Source of the DNA: Zhengitettix transpicula
Lineage: Eukaryota > Arthropoda > Insecta > Orthoptera > Tetrigidae
DNA length: 64,000 nt
Assembly (NCBI GenBank): GCA_037074705.1
Contig: CM073590.1
Location: 48,892,395-48,956,394 of the forward strand
Direction: 5' to 3'
Positions 1 through 11,684 of this stretch are shown here, one piece after another. Numbering within the stretch: the first letter of the stretch is position 1; each line of letters starts with the position of its first letter. The notes under the pieces were generated by a model. The model saw only the letters and a program-made list of their open reading frames with translations. It did not search any database and was not told where the DNA came from. The position numbers and the translations under genes were made by a program.

Positions 1-248
1 TCCCGCTATAGGAAGGGCGTGTGACAAGTACCAAATGCCCAACCTACCTGATGCAGGTTTTCTATGGTTTGTCCTGCATCACTTTTAGGCGAATGCCGGG
101 TAGGATCCATAAACTATAGCCTGGGGGCTCTGGTTAAGCCTTGGCTACATTCCTCTACCCTTCCGCATCCCCCCTTTCAAATCCCTTCCTATGCTATTAA
201 AGGGAAGTTGCCACCATGTGGATTATCCTCATGTAGCCTGTTGCTCTA
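1..248 (+). repeat. SINE-R copy 1, 5' part cut by the window edge
   Basis: This is the 3' half of the most frequent repeat in the window. Landmarks shared with the other copies are a block containing GGAAGGGCGTG, a block containing GATGCAGGTTTTC, a GGCGAATGCCGGGTAGGATCC block, a CTTCCGCATCCCCCCTTTC block and a terminal CATGTAGCCTGTTGC followed by a short A-rich tail. The small ORF at 64-249 is only an open stretch of the repeat and recurs in other copies. It is not a gene. Confidence 0.85.
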
Positions 249-299
249 AGAAACAAAAAATGGTTTAGTTCTTTTTAGAGGCACCAGTTCTCTATGTCC

Positions 300-1150
300 T
301 GAAAAACAAAAATTGTGAGTGCGGCGGGACTAATATTAGGTCAAAAGCACGTTTTAGCAAGACGCATCGACATTGGCACCGTCGTGAAGAAATCGCATCG
401 ACAAATGGCACCGTCATGAAGAAATGATCCCAGGCCCTTGAAATTTGATTTGTGAACCCAGGAGGGGGTGTGACTAACTAAAATATAGATATTGGATTGG
501 CGGGGGGGGGGGAGTAAAAATCAGATTCGAATTGCCTAAGAGCACCAGATTCCAAGATCCTGTGGGCGAAATTTCGGCAAACCGAAGTGCGAATGGAATT
601 TGCATTGCATTGCGTTTAGTTTTCAATATGACATCAGTTACGGGAGACGTCATCGGAGTTATTAATACGTTAGTTTTTAAGTTGGTGGAGAACACATTTG
701 GTTTCAAGAAGTTATAAGTTGGTGTTTGGAGAAGCGAGTGGAAAATTTTAGTTTTTATAAGAGTAGGTATTTTTTAGAAATGACAGAGAATTTGGGAAGT
801 AGGTCAGATATAGAGTAAACATGAAGTTTTAATTATAGTTTACGATCAATTTTACAAAGTTTTTAGTTTCGAGAAGTTTTAATAAGTTAGAGAAATTTTA
901 ATAAGTTAGATAAATTTGCACAGTAAGAGCTCGGTTTTCCTACCTACGTTAACCTGTAAGCCAGCTGAGTGAACATCTTCTGGAAATGGCGGTACATCAT
1001 ACGAGAGATTGCAGCGTTGGTCTTGAGAAGGCTACTTACCTGTCAGACCATCATGGAGCGGTAATGCAGTGTGATGGTAATAAAGTCGGTTTATGAAAGC
1101 CATTAAGGCTGCCGTATTTTGGGCCCACAAACCTCTGTGAGAAATTGTTC
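300..1150. other. Unassigned segment with small tandem duplications and a poly-G tract
   Basis: I recognise no gene here. The segment holds a 33-bp tandem duplication near 364-428, an 11-base G run near 502-512 and a short duplication of a TTTTAATAAGTTAG motif near 875-920. A polyadenylation-like AATAAA lies near 1078. The overlapping short ORFs on both strands at 474-717 have no recognisable motif. A decayed LTR is possible, but I could not find paired ends. Confidence 0.3.
364..428 (+). repeat. 33-bp imperfect tandem duplication
   Basis: Two adjacent units each begin GCATCGACA, contain TGGCACCGTC and end TGAAGAAAT. They differ at a few positions, so the duplication is not very recent. Confidence 0.75.
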
Positions 1151-2137
1151 TTGTTTGTTCTTTTATTCATGTAAATAGCCGGTGGTAATTTCATATCTGT
1201 AATTAGAGAACGAAGCTTATGTTTGTTATGTGTTATTAAAAATATAACTTATTCATTATTGTATTTATTTTCACCCTGCTGTATTATTAAATATTTTCAG
1301 GGATAAATAATTCAGTAATAAATCTAAATATCTTAAAAATATACACCAAAAATTCCCATTAACAGATAAAACCTTACAAAACGTTACCTGTTGGTTAAAA
1401 AATGTAACATTTTTACTAAATGTCTTAGTCTTATTGCTCCAGTTTCGTATTTGGATAAAAACGTTCCAAAACCAAGATTTTTATATAAAAATGGTTTTAT
1501 TGTATTATTTAAGTATCATGCCGAGAAACTTTACTTCAATAGTAACTGAACACAACTTTCAAAAATAAAATCAAACGAAGCATTTGCAGAATTATGTTAA
1601 GCGCAAACACAGTAGCATTGTTGCCTGACTTTCAAATGTGTGTCGTATTACCAAAAATTTATAAAGTGTTAAATAGAATAAGATTAAAAATAATATTTTC
1701 AGGTATCTCCCATAAACAGATACTCAGTACTAGATTGCATTTATTAATAACTATTTAATTATTTGACTGAACTTCAAGATAGATTACAACTAAATGTAAA
1801 TATTTATTTTTATATAGGCCTAATGAAATAAATGGAACCCAAGAAATAATTATATATATATATATATACATATACGTAACATGTGGAACTTCTTACAAGA
1901 AATTTGAAAATTCATTTAATTCATCGTTAATTCTGGCAATTTAGACACTTATGTTTAATTATAAATTTTTTATTTATTTCACGTTAACATAATTTTGTTT
2001 ATTTTGTCTTTGGTTGTAGTTGAGTAACATTCATTTCCACTGAGATATACCTGCATTGTTGTTGCAATGTTGACGGAGGTACATCAAAATAATTAACTTT
2101 TAGTTACATGACCACATTAGCTGACCAAAATTTCTGG
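1151..2137. other. AT-rich, no gene seen
   Basis: The sequence is AT-rich with a short TA microsatellite around 1852-1870. No long ORF, RNA gene or recognisable transposon was seen. Confidence 0.6.
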
Positions 2138-2366
2138 ATAACACGAGAAAGAATAACTAGCAGTTCTCGGGATTCCAACCGGGTGATTACATTGAAATAT
2201 GACGTTTCGATGGTGGTCACTTATTGATGATTTGACTTGAAGATTATGGTAGTTATCAGCATCAAAACGTCGTGTTTTTTAAGTGCAATCACCAGGTTGG
2301 AATCCCGAAAACTGCTTTTTAATCACACACATCTGGAAAGCCTTCGTTCGATAATAACACGAGAAA
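2138..2366. mobile_element. Hairpin retroposon of about 203 bp flanked by a 13-bp target duplication
   Basis: ATAACACGAGAAA occurs at 2138-2150 and again at 2354-2366. Between them lies an element whose two arms, about 2159-2206 and 2264-2315, are nearly reverse-complementary; each arm carries a GGGATTCCAACC-type core and the inner ends share an AAACGTC motif. A 13-bp perfect direct repeat fits target-primed retroposition better than cut-and-paste transposition, which usually gives 2-9 bp. I do not recognise a named family. A foldback DNA element with a coincidental flank is the alternative. Confidence 0.65.
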
Positions 2367-3450
2367 TATTACATATATTATAATTAATTATATTTTTATG
2401 AGGTGAGCCGTGTCATTTGCTCTGACGTCAAACACAACTAAACTGATTGCAGATAAATGCGACACATTCTCTAACAGCCGATTGAATTTACTTTCTATTT
2501 AATCAGCTAGTAGCGTGAAATGACAACATATATTTTGAACTTTGGTTTTATTTATAGCTACATATTAACGTAAATATAAAATAATCATAGTCTTATGATT
2601 GATAATGAGAATTGTCGAAATCTGTTATTAATATAAATAAAAGTAGTTGGATGCGGGTTTCTGAAATTATTAATAAATAAAAATAATATAACAGCCCAGT
2701 TACACTCAAATGGAAACAAAACCATTATATATCGATAGATTGCAATACTTTGTAAGCTGTACGTTATTAGGAGCACAGTTTAAATTATAATACGGCTATA
2801 TTTACGCATAATTAAATATTTACCCGCTGAAAAATTCTATCCACATCAGCAGTGAAAGAATAAATACTGGAAAATATTTTTAATTTAAATGTTCGTTCGT
2901 TAAGGAAGCGGTACGGACGAATAAACAGCCGAAAACCAAATATACATCCACCATTAACATAGTCTAATATCAAGTTGAACATAATGCAGTAAAATTAAGA
3001 TTGTTCTAAAACATTATAGAAAAAAATTCAGATATACTGGAAAATGTAAATAAATATTACATATTGCAAAACAAGAATCTGACAGCATCTAGTAACATTA
3101 ATAATAAAATCTGGTCTCAATGACGTAGCCTGCAACCAGAAAAAAAGGGGAAACAAGCACTTATACATATTTCGGATAGTTTCAAACAAACCATAGCTAA
3201 TTTGCCAAAATACACTGAACTGTCGATAATGTTACTGTTACTAGTTGAGCCTTTATTTACAGAATTTAAAGTCCACGGCACAGTTAGATAATCTTTGTGC
3301 AATAATCTTTGATACTATGACTTTATATTGTTGGGGTATAGTGAAAATTCAAACATTACTTGTTTAAATAAGTAACCGACGAATTTTATTGGTAGAAAAA
3401 TTACGGTGGGAATCTTTGGCAACCAGACGAAAGAAAGATAGACTTTAGAC
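2367..3450. other. AT-rich, no gene seen
   Basis: Short ORFs on the minus strand (2585-2776 and 3117-3302) show no motif and are probably chance. Nothing else was identified. Confidence 0.55.
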
Positions 3451-3926
3451 CTCGGCTTAACCCTAGACTCCAAACTAACATGGTCCCTTCACACTTCCCA
3501 TCTTAAAAAAATAATTCTCCACAGATTCCACAAGCTGAAACCATTACTGAACCCGAAATCTCCTTTATCCGTCACAACAAAAAAACTCCTTTACACATCC
3601 TCATATATCCCCTCTGGTTTTATGTCTGCCATATATGGGGTTCGGCCGCTACCACCCACATAAATAAAATTAAAATATCGCAAAATAAAATTATCTGCTT
3701 TATAACTAACTGTCCCTGGTACGTTACTAACTCTAGAATCCACAATGACCTTAATATTCCCTCAACCCAAAAAACTATAATTCAAACCGCCCTAATCCAA
3801 CGTCATAGAAATCTCCACCACTTCAATCCCATTATCTCAAATACAGAATCCCATCCTCCTCCACCTAAACCTCTCAGAAGGCTAAAAAGAAAACGACAAA
3901 TTGACCTGGCAACCAGAGCAAATTAA
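3451..3926 (+). pseudogene. Jockey-type LINE reverse transcriptase, C-terminal remnant
   Basis: Translated with frame changes, this stretch shows the tail of a jockey-clade ORF2. It starts with LGLTLDSKLTW, the conserved block after the catalytic YADD region, then an H-x-x-HLKK-like helix, KLLYTS, an IWG-like motif, an INKIKISQNKIICFITN block, a PWYVTNSRIHNDL block, and a basic C-terminus ending LATRAN before a stop. The catalytic palm is missing, so it is a 5'-truncated copy, as is usual for LINEs. At least one or two frameshifts and internal stops show it is dead. A GT/AT-rich microsatellite follows directly and may derive from the element's 3' end. The clade call rests on recalled family patterns. 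Confidence 0.8.
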
Positions 3927-3929
3927 CAC

Positions 3930-4018
3930 ACGTATGTATGTGTGTGTGTGTGTATAATATGTATATGTATGTGTATATATGTATGAGTGTGTGTGTTTGT
4001 ATATATATATATTTATAG
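3930..4018. repeat. Compound TG/TA microsatellite
   Basis: Runs of TG, TATG and TA alternate here, immediately after the LINE tail. Confidence 0.85.
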
Positions 4019-6350
4019 ATAAATAAATAATTCTTAACTTCCTCAACTACTCACTCAATAAGCAAGGACATTTTTTCAAGATAATTGTAACATGTTAATG
4101 TCTTCAAAATTATATCTCAATTGTAAAATCTTAGGATTAAAAATTTTTCTGTATATTTAATTTAAAAAAAAATAATATACGGGTAACAAAACGAGGAAAG
4201 ACATATTGGATAACAGGTCAAAAGGCGATTGGAACAATTTTCTTGCTGCAGTGTTTTAAGGTTTAAGAATCATATAAACAAATTTGTGAAGTGAATTTCT
4301 TTTCTGTCTATATTCTTCTTTAGTGAAGTGAAGTGGGGAAAAAGTGATCAAATTTTCAGGACAAATTTTTAAGACTTATTTTATTATTATTATTATTTTC
4401 TTCTCTCAAAATTGTTTTATTTTTTATTTGTTATACTTTTGTTTATATTTTTGCTTTAAACTGCCACCGGAAACGATCCCAATCGAAGCTAATTATATAC
4501 ATACATAGAACACTCAACTTCATAATATGTAGCTTTACGTAATTTGGAGGTATGTAGTAAGTTATGGATAAAAATTAAAATTTAATAATATAAAGTAAGT
4601 CTGACTTTTATTATAAATTTGTTGGGTCTTTTTACAGCCACGGAAGACTGTAATACTATAGAGGAGAGTAATAACTTGGGATAGATGTTTGTTATCTAAG
4701 TTTCTAAGAATAAAAAACCTCCTTGAGAGATAAAGGTGCAGACTTCATTATCGAGTTATTGTCGGCAGCGTAATCACAAGCTATGTAACGAGTTTCTCGA
4801 AGACGCGTGTCTAGTTACTTTTATTGGAGCAAACTTCATTCGCCGTATTGGGACGTCCCTTAGAAACTGCAAATTCAGGTAGCTTTAATCGCCGGAGGTG
4901 TTGCGCCCAGCTTTTGAATAAGCAAAGTTTTTGAATTACGGGGGATTTGAATAAATTATCCACCGCGGAGCTGAGGTGTATTGTCTGAATGCTGACTCAG
5001 AGGCGCAGACAATCGACGATTGTTCGTGGCTCCACAATGCTCCCTCTGCCACGTCATCGCGATGATCCAGCCAATCGCCACCACTTATGCGCATCCTTCG
5101 GATTACAGGATTATTGAACAAAGGAATCTGTCTGAGACGAAATTCATTTGACAGGAGCGTTACGTTTACTGTTTATTTATTTTTTATATTAGTTTTGTTG
5201 ATTACTATAACGTGATAAGAGTCTGTGTTTCTTAGATGGTTCGTGAAGAATACGGAAAAATTAAAATGACAGAATTTTAGGTAGTAAATTATTATGTCTA
5301 AAGACAGCACGATAAAAGTAACATACTATACAATCGATTGTCGGTTATGACGTGCGAGGTGAGACCGTCCAATATTGCTGTTAGTAACCGGCATTCATTA
5401 TATCTGAGGTTTTCAGAGATTGCAAAAAAATCACTTTTTATTATTATTATGAAGCGTTAAAATTATATTGCATACTAAACTAAACTGAAATATAAAATGT
5501 TCATGGAAAAAATTTCTTAACAACTCGTTCTTCTTGAACTTTTAAGATATGTAGGCCGGGACTACGGTGAATATTAAACCACTCTCATAATGCACTGTCT
5601 AAATTGCTCAATTAACAACTTATAATTTTTCTTTGCGCTTGCTGTTTTTGAAGAAAGAACTGTTTATTATTCCGTAACAATTTTTTTTCCAACGTCAACA
5701 TTTCTTACGCCGAGGTCGATTGCTCTTATCATTTAAACATTTTCACTGAAAGAAAGACACTTGGAGCTTTCTTCATGTGCATAGAACACTAACTGAAGAA
5801 CTTTTTGAAGTATCAGAGTTATTAAAACACAGGGCTAATTGCTACTCGATAAAATTCACCATAATAAAAATGTTTTATTGGTATATAATGTTTAAGGTTC
5901 ATGTCGTCCTCAAAAGGTACGTTACTGAAATGCTCACAATAAATCAATCACGGTATACAGGTAATACAAGGGTTGATGTGGTGTTCATTTTTCCGTCTGG
6001 CCGTAGCCGCCCCAATGAAGTTTCTGAAGCTCGAGAGATTAGCTCGTTATAACCGATGTATTTCTCGTTATATCCCGGTCAATTTAAAATCACAAAGAAT
6101 TATTTTAGTTGAATAAGTAAAAGTTACACGTTATAACCTAATTCGATTGTATTATTATTTGTAGTACATACAGATTGTGACCTTTTTACGTAAACATATT
6201 CGGAAACATTCAAAATTAATAGACGTAATCAAGACGACTACAAACAGTAATTAGCAATTAAATTGCTATGTTTCAGGTAAAACGCCTTTATTTTATTCCG
6301 ATAATGTTATATTATATATTATAACTGAAGTTTTGAGTGATAGGGTATAT
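4019..6350. other. Mostly AT-rich; one GC-richer patch at about 4740-5130
   Basis: Only short motif-free ORFs occur. The patch at about 4740-5130 is visibly richer in GC than its surroundings and has a 61-codon open stretch on the minus strand (4936-5121). It could be an exon, a regulatory element or a transposon scrap; I cannot decide. A 91-codon ORF at 5777-6052 (+) has no recognisable feature. Confidence 0.35.
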
Positions 6351-6351
6351 G

Positions 6352-6590
6352 AAGGTCATCCATGTGGCCGTACTCGGGCCACGTTCTTCCAATGAATGTC
6401 GTAGCATCATTCCCGTCTCCATGCCTTACTAGGTTCGGAGGCAGATGGCCGACTGCTACAATTGGAACAGGAAACAACTGATGTAGTATACCCAACGTCT
6501 GCGACTCTGGAGCATACACCTGTCAAAACTGGCCAAGTTGCTGCGGCTTATGGGGATCTTAGTTTAAAATCATAAAGAGGGAGGAGTCAT
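6352..6590 (-). repeat. Old, diverged SINE-R copy
   Basis: On the minus strand the order of landmarks matches SINE-R: a GCATACACCT-like block (TGTATGTTCC in the consensus), a CCAATTG/GGCCAT block matching TCGGCCAGCTGCC, an AACCTAGTAAGGCATGG-like block for the CTGGTCGAG region, and a GAACGTGGCCCGAG-like block. Divergence is clearly higher than in other copies, so this is an older insertion. The reading frame at 6319-6519 is a shadow of the repeat. Confidence 0.6.
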
Positions 6591-6785
6591 AAATAATAGA
6601 AAATCTACATCAATAAGTACTAAGAAAAAAATTTCTCGCGTTTATAATTATGTTAAGGGAGGTTCTGAATACATAGTCAAAATAAGCAAACTGCTGTATA
6701 GAGGGCGCTGTTTATGACACCGTGGGTGTAACCATGATGATAATAAATAATAAATTGATGACTAATCATACATGGTGGTAAAGGT

Positions 6786-7052
6786 GAAAAATGTTTTGAA
6801 AGAGACCACAAATTGGCGGGAGCCCATGATTACTTCAGAATTTCCGAGTGGCTCATGGCAAACTTAAGATATGGATTTATTTTATTTTAGAAAATAAATG
6901 GTATTTAGTTGTTGTTGATTATTACTCTAGATGTCCAGAAGTTGTTCTGCTTAATAATCTTAAGGCCAAAGAAATAATTTGGGCAATTGGCTCTAATATG
7001 GAATTTTTCCCATATTATATCACTTTCCTCAGAGTAATGGATTAGCAGAGTT
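6786..7052 (+). pseudogene. Gypsy-type integrase fragment with an internal deletion
   Basis: Translation shows the boundary between the zinc-binding and catalytic core domains of a Ty3/Gypsy integrase: a TTNWREPMITSEFPS-like linker, a W-Q-T...D-x-DLF block carrying the first catalytic Asp region, then NKWYLVVVDYYSRCPEVVLL, which is the highly conserved strand and turn of the core. After KAKEIIWAI the sequence jumps to EFFPYYIT and, in another frame, to PQSNGLAE, the conserved block near the catalytic Glu. The stretch with the second catalytic Asp is deleted. No LTRs were found next to it, so it is an isolated pol fragment and non-functional. Confidence 0.85.
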
Positions 7053-7085
7053 GATTTATGACGTCATGGACGTAACACTGACGAC

Positions 7086-7807
7086 AATCTATATAATAAA
7101 AAAGGACGTATATTTGTATGTATGTATTTACGTTAATATCTGTACATATTTTAACGCGCGGACAGATTTGTTGGATGAGAAACCCGCAGGATAATGGTGT
7201 AAAGAATTATAATTGATAAACGTGATAATTTTGTGTTAAATTAATGAGCGTCAAGAGATCATGACGTCACTGGACAAAGAGAAACGTTACTACGCGACGA
7301 ACAAAGCAAATAGTTCATTTTTCGGTAATGCAATAAAGCAGAAATACTTCCATTGGATAAAATTATAATTTTATCCAATGGAAGTATTCTTCATGGAATA
7401 ATAATAATAATAAAAAACAAAACGAATTCTTAACGATCTCTGCGGAAAATGTATGTTAATTTTCATGCCATATTAAGTGACTCCAGTATGGCGACCATTT
7501 GCTTACATTGTGAATTTAGCGAACAATTTCATCAATTTAATCATTCGTAATATCTGAAGACTGAGTGACAATTATATCCTGCAGTACGCAATGAGTTACT
7601 TAAGAATAAATTCGGAGGTATGTTTGTTGGGATTGATGCAATAAAATTCAATATATTTTATAGCACCGGGGATGGAGTGTTGATGGAATTACCACTCCTT
7701 CTGCATACGTAAGTAAAATAATTTATTGACTAAAGATTAATGGAGAATTAAATACTTTTCTGGTTTATATAAATAAGTACACGGGGCAACGCCGGGCTCC
7801 CAGCTAG
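7086..7807 (+). mobile_element. Helitron-like element, about 722 bp, non-autonomous
   Basis: The element begins TCTATATAATAAAAAAGGAC and TGTATGTATG-rich sequence and ends GGGCAACGCCGGG, a short GC-rich stem, then CCCAGCTAG. It sits between an A at 7085 and a T at 7808, which is the insertion mode of Helitrons (A|T, 5' TC, 3' CTAG). A second element with the same two ends lies inverted at 16574-18375. No Rep/helicase ORF is present. The Helitron label comes from the termini only; another arthropod repeat class with similar ends remains possible. Confidence 0.6.
7343..7388. repeat. Perfect 46-bp palindrome
   Basis: The sequence reads the same on both strands from 7343 to 7388, centred between 7365 and 7366 with no spacer. 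Each arm contains TACTTCCATTGGATAAAATT. It lies inside the Helitron-like element. Confidence 0.95.
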
Positions 7808-8640
7808 TAAATAATAAATGCATTACTACTCATACAACTGCAATACACATGGAAATATTATTCGAAACACATTTTTGTGTATACGCATTTGATGACCTGA
7901 AAAAAAAATCGAGAATAATTTACTACGTACAGGTTAATTGCGGAACAAATTAAATACAGTGCGTATCCTCAGAAAAATGTATTTTGACAAATATAAAATT
8001 ATATTAAACTTCGTATAATGCATAGTGGGTGTATATTCCACATATTTGTTTAAGATATAATTTTTTAATTTATTCTGATGTTTTATTATTACAAAATTTT
8101 TAAGCTTTCCAGTTTTACCCGTGTGCAGATACTTCCCTTAGGAACAACATTTATTGTATCCACATAATACCCATACCTCTTAAACATGTCGATAATTCTC
8201 TGTAAATTGTCAGGAGTTGGTGGGGTCTGCCGCTGCGAGGAGTATCCCGAATATTGACGTTTCCTTTTTTTTACCAATTAAGCTGCTTCCTCAGTGACAA
8301 ACTATACTGCGATCGACAGCAGTATCACGATTTTCAACCTCTTGTTGGATGTTTCCCAATATCTCGTTCTCACAGCACATCTTGAAGGCATGTTATGAGA
8401 GAGGCGCTAACGGGAACGGGTTTAAATCAATTTTAACTCGAACAGGTAGGGTCATACGTGCACTCACAGTTTGCTTAATGGAACACAAGGTACTAAAATA
8501 TTACCTATGCCGTTTCCAAAGAAATTTTTTTCACAGTTGTAGCAAACGATGACTACTTAGCTACTTATTTACAATTTGGAATTTACAACAACTTACAATT
8601 TCACTTCGGTAGTCACGTCTAGTTTTCGCCCCCAAAAAAG
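7808..8640. other. No gene seen; left flank of the mariner copy
   Basis: Short ORFs at 8089-8277 (-) and 8349-8552 (+) carry no recognisable motif. The right part, about 8540-8640, may hold the 5' end and inverted repeat of the mariner element that follows, but I could not define its terminus. Confidence 0.4.
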
Positions 8641-8664
8641 GACCATATCCGGGAAGCTCTGTTT

Positions 8665-9509
8665 TTCTGCTTCAATTTGAAGAAATCGGCTGCCGAATCG
8701 CTACGACTACTTGTGGAAGTCTATTGCGACAGTGCTTTATTAGAAACAACTTTCAGAGATTGGTTTCGTCGGTTTAAAGACGCCAATTTTGACCTGAGCG
8801 ACAAGAAGCGTGAAAATCGGTTAAGGAAGTTTGCGGACCATCAATTGATGGGTCTTTTGGAAGAGGACGCAATGAAATGCTTGCCAAGAAATTGGATGTT
8901 AGTCAACCAGCCATTTACATGCGCCTACGTGCCATGGGAAAGGTTCAAATGATCGTAAAATCGGTGCCGCATGAAATGAACAGATGGAGCGACGCTGAAA
9001 CACTCGCGAAATCTTGCTCACCAGACAAAAAAGAAAGTCGTTCCTAGAGCGGATTGTGACTGGCGACGGAAACTGGATATATTTCGAGAATCATAAATGC
9101 AAGAAATCGTGGTTTGATCCAAGCCAACCTTCAACATCGTCCACAAGACCACAAGGACGGAAGACGATGCTGTGCGTTTGGTGGGATCAGCAGAATATCG
9201 TCAATAAAGGTCTGAAACTATTTGGCGACACTCGACTGGGAGGTGTTAACGCTTGCTTTTTATTCACCAGACATGGCCCTTTCCAACTACTATCTGTATT
9301 TGTCGATAGGCCAGGCGGTCGCTGAGCAGCACTTCGATTCTTACGAAGACGTCCGAAAATGGCTTGATGAGTGGCTTGTTTCTAAAGGGAATGAATTATT
9401 TTTGGCTAGTATCCACAAATTGCCGGAGAAATGGAAAAATTGTGTAACAAGCGAGGGCCGGTACTTTGAATACTTTTGTTTCCTATCTATGAAAAAACCA
9501 CGTGTGTAA
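8665..9509 (+). pseudogene. Tc1/mariner (mariner group) transposase, broken
   Basis: The protein pieces follow a mariner transposase in order: a first helix-turn-helix with KKSAAESLRLLVEVYCDSAL and RDWFRRFKD, the linker RKFADHQLMGLLEEDA, a second HTH containing DVSQPAIYMRLRAMGK in another frame, the V-P-H-E-M linker (usual form VPHEL), a catalytic block with RKSFLERIVTGDGNWIYFE (first Asp present, the usual Glu is Gly), KKSWFDPSQPSTS, GRKTMLCVWWDQ, then YSPDMALSNYYLY (usual YSPDLAPSDYHLF, third Asp present), AEQHFDSYEDVRKWLDEWL, and a C-terminus ending EGRYFEY. About 80 residues between the WWDQ and YSPD blocks are missing, including the HDNA motif with the second catalytic Asp. Frameshifts occur near 8885, 8950-9010 and 9230. 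It cannot be active. The exact subfamily was not decided. Confidence 0.93.
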
Positions 9510-10690
9510 AAAAACCTAGTGTATTTAAGTTTATACACATAGATACCTATAGGAGGATAGTTTTATTTTTATATCTTTATCTCCTCGGACATTTATTTCC
9601 GTTTGCTGGATTTGTCACTTTTGACTGTTCCGATATAAATTCCTCCATGTTTCGCTGTGTATAGTAGTATTAAATTGTTTCAAGCGTAGTATTTTACGGC
9701 CTTTCCCGTGTTTACTGATAGTGCTATTTGTGCAGCGACTTTGGTTATCAAACTACGTTATAATACCTTGTTATTATGCCCACGTCTACTTTCATGAGAT
9801 GTTATCAGTTAAGTTGATAGGGCTGCGTGCTGCTAATAAACGCCTCATTTCTTATTTCTATTGCTAAGGACGTTGACATCATGTAGATTTTCTAAGTGAA
9901 ATTAAAGTAACACGCTAAATAGAAATTGCATCTTGATAACGTAAGTAAGAATGGAAATTGTAAGATAAATGAGTTTATTATTACACTTATCTCACATTTG
10001 CATCAGGTGTACATTAATTGTTAAAAAGTAGATGCATGAGATCTTAATTATTATTTTAAAAGAAATACGTTTCTTCAATGAAATTGAGTGTTACTGATCC
10101 AAAATTTAAATAAAATATATTTAAGAACGTGTTAACAAAATTTGTTGTATGAAACTATGTAGAACTGATTTAACTTACCATTTTTTAAGTTATTAAATGT
10201 GTTTTGATGATTTATGATTTAGCACTTAACGAGCTTCACAGTTCGACGCCGAAATATATATGGATAATATTTTATTAAATGTTTTATTTTTAATATTGTT
10301 TATTTGATTTATATATTTTACTAGGGGAACTAATTTAAAGTAAATAGATTTATTAGATTATTTTATAATAATGAATATTTCGAACCTGATTAAATATAAA
10401 ACCCAATGAAAGTTTTATTTTTGTTCCAATATTGAATAAACTATTTTAAAATGTCTGTTAAGAAAGGTCAAAAATCATAATGCAAAAATTTGCATTTATG
10501 GTTGTCTTTATACATAACCATTAAACTACGCAATACAAAAACTCTAAATGGCACAGACATTTGTTCTATTATGTAAATTATTTTACTCGTCAGGATTCAT
10601 AAATCATTGACTGAACAGAACTTACTAAAAAAAATTAATAATGCTTTCGGTTAGTAAATAGGCCACTATGAGACTAATGTGAATGATTCT
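9510..10690. other. AT-rich, no gene seen
   Basis: The first part, about 9510-9560, is probably the 3' untranslated end of the mariner copy. The rest has no recognisable feature. Confidence 0.5.
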
Positions 10691-10696
10691 CGTTAG

Positions 10697-10798
10697 GACG
10701 TGAGTGGAAATTTATCAAGCTGGATACAATTGTATTACACGTCGCTGAGGCAGATTCTTAAGACAGCAGCCGTAGTGTCCGTCGTTAGCGATACTGAG
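10697..10798 (+). CDS. Candidate 34-codon internal exon of an unidentified gene
   Basis: A pyrimidine-containing stretch ending CTCGTTAG precedes 10697, and a strong donor, GAG|GTATGT, follows 10798. The 102 nt between them are open in one phase, exactly 34 codons with phase 0 at both ends: the peptide starts DVSGNLSSWIQLYY and ends VVSVVSDTE. It reads like an ordered helical domain and has higher GC than its flanks. I do not recognise the protein. A 129-codon ORF on the opposite strand (10715-11104) overlaps it and is the competing interpretation; it has a hydrophobic, low-information composition. If real, the flanking kilobases would be introns full of transposons. Confidence 0.35.
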
Positions 10799-11680
10799 GT
10801 ATGTAAAAATTATCTGAAGGGCTCTTTGGAGCAAAATTGAGTATTCATAAAGAAAAAAGGGCGTCGATGTGTTTAAGATGTCGTGAAAGTAAAGATCATC
10901 TGTCGGTAAAATACTAGAGAAGTCAAAGTTAAAGCACTTAAAATGTAGAACGAGAACAAGTCGACGAATGCTTAATGAATTATTCTCTTCTAATAAATAC
11001 AAAAGAATGTTTGTGTGTATTATGTTCCGCATACAAATCAACACCTGTGTAGAAAATTTGACCAAATTTAGTACATGTGATCCTTTAGAACCGGAAACAA
11101 ACACTGAAGGGATAAAACACGACTAACCGCATCAATGGGCGGTGGTGGAAATTAACAAACATGTCCGAACGGCCGATATTAACGACGGATAAATATCCTA
11201 CAGGGTCATTGATTGAGATTGATAGTGTTTCTCCCGATGTTGTTTGTGTATAATTTAACCCCTTTCTGCATGGAAGTGGAACACCTTTATGGATAGGGTG
11301 GTGTTACTTAAAAATTACGAAAAGACAACCGAGTACGGAGTCAAATACGGGGTTATGGATATCACTGAGTTTAATTAAGACAACCCGGGCGACGTCGGAT
11401 ACCCAGATAGTTATTAATAAAGTAAAGTATAGTTTTTTTAAGAAATAAAAGTAAAATGATCCTTAGAATTTCAAATAGAAAGTATATAAAAACTATCAGC
11501 GAGAAGACTGCCAAATCATCTCTGCATGCTGTGGTGGTCAGCGGCATTGCCGCGAATCATAGATATCCCTAATTCGAATTCCGGCGAGGGCATGGATGTT
11601 GCATGTGCGTGTTTCATCATGAGAGAACCTCTCGCTGGAAATATGCCCTTTAATGTCAATATAGAGCATCACTGCTATAT
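10799..11680. other. No gene assigned
   Basis: If the exon before it is real, this is intron sequence. The long minus-strand ORF 10715-11104 lies partly here. The stretch 11150-11560 has somewhat higher GC but no motif I can name. Confidence 0.4.
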
Positions 11681-11684
11681 CTCT

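Noticed and set aside
10715..11104. 129-codon minus-strand ORF
   Set aside because: No domain, hydrophobic AT-driven composition, and it overlaps a better exon candidate on the other strand. Not excluded, but not annotated as a gene.
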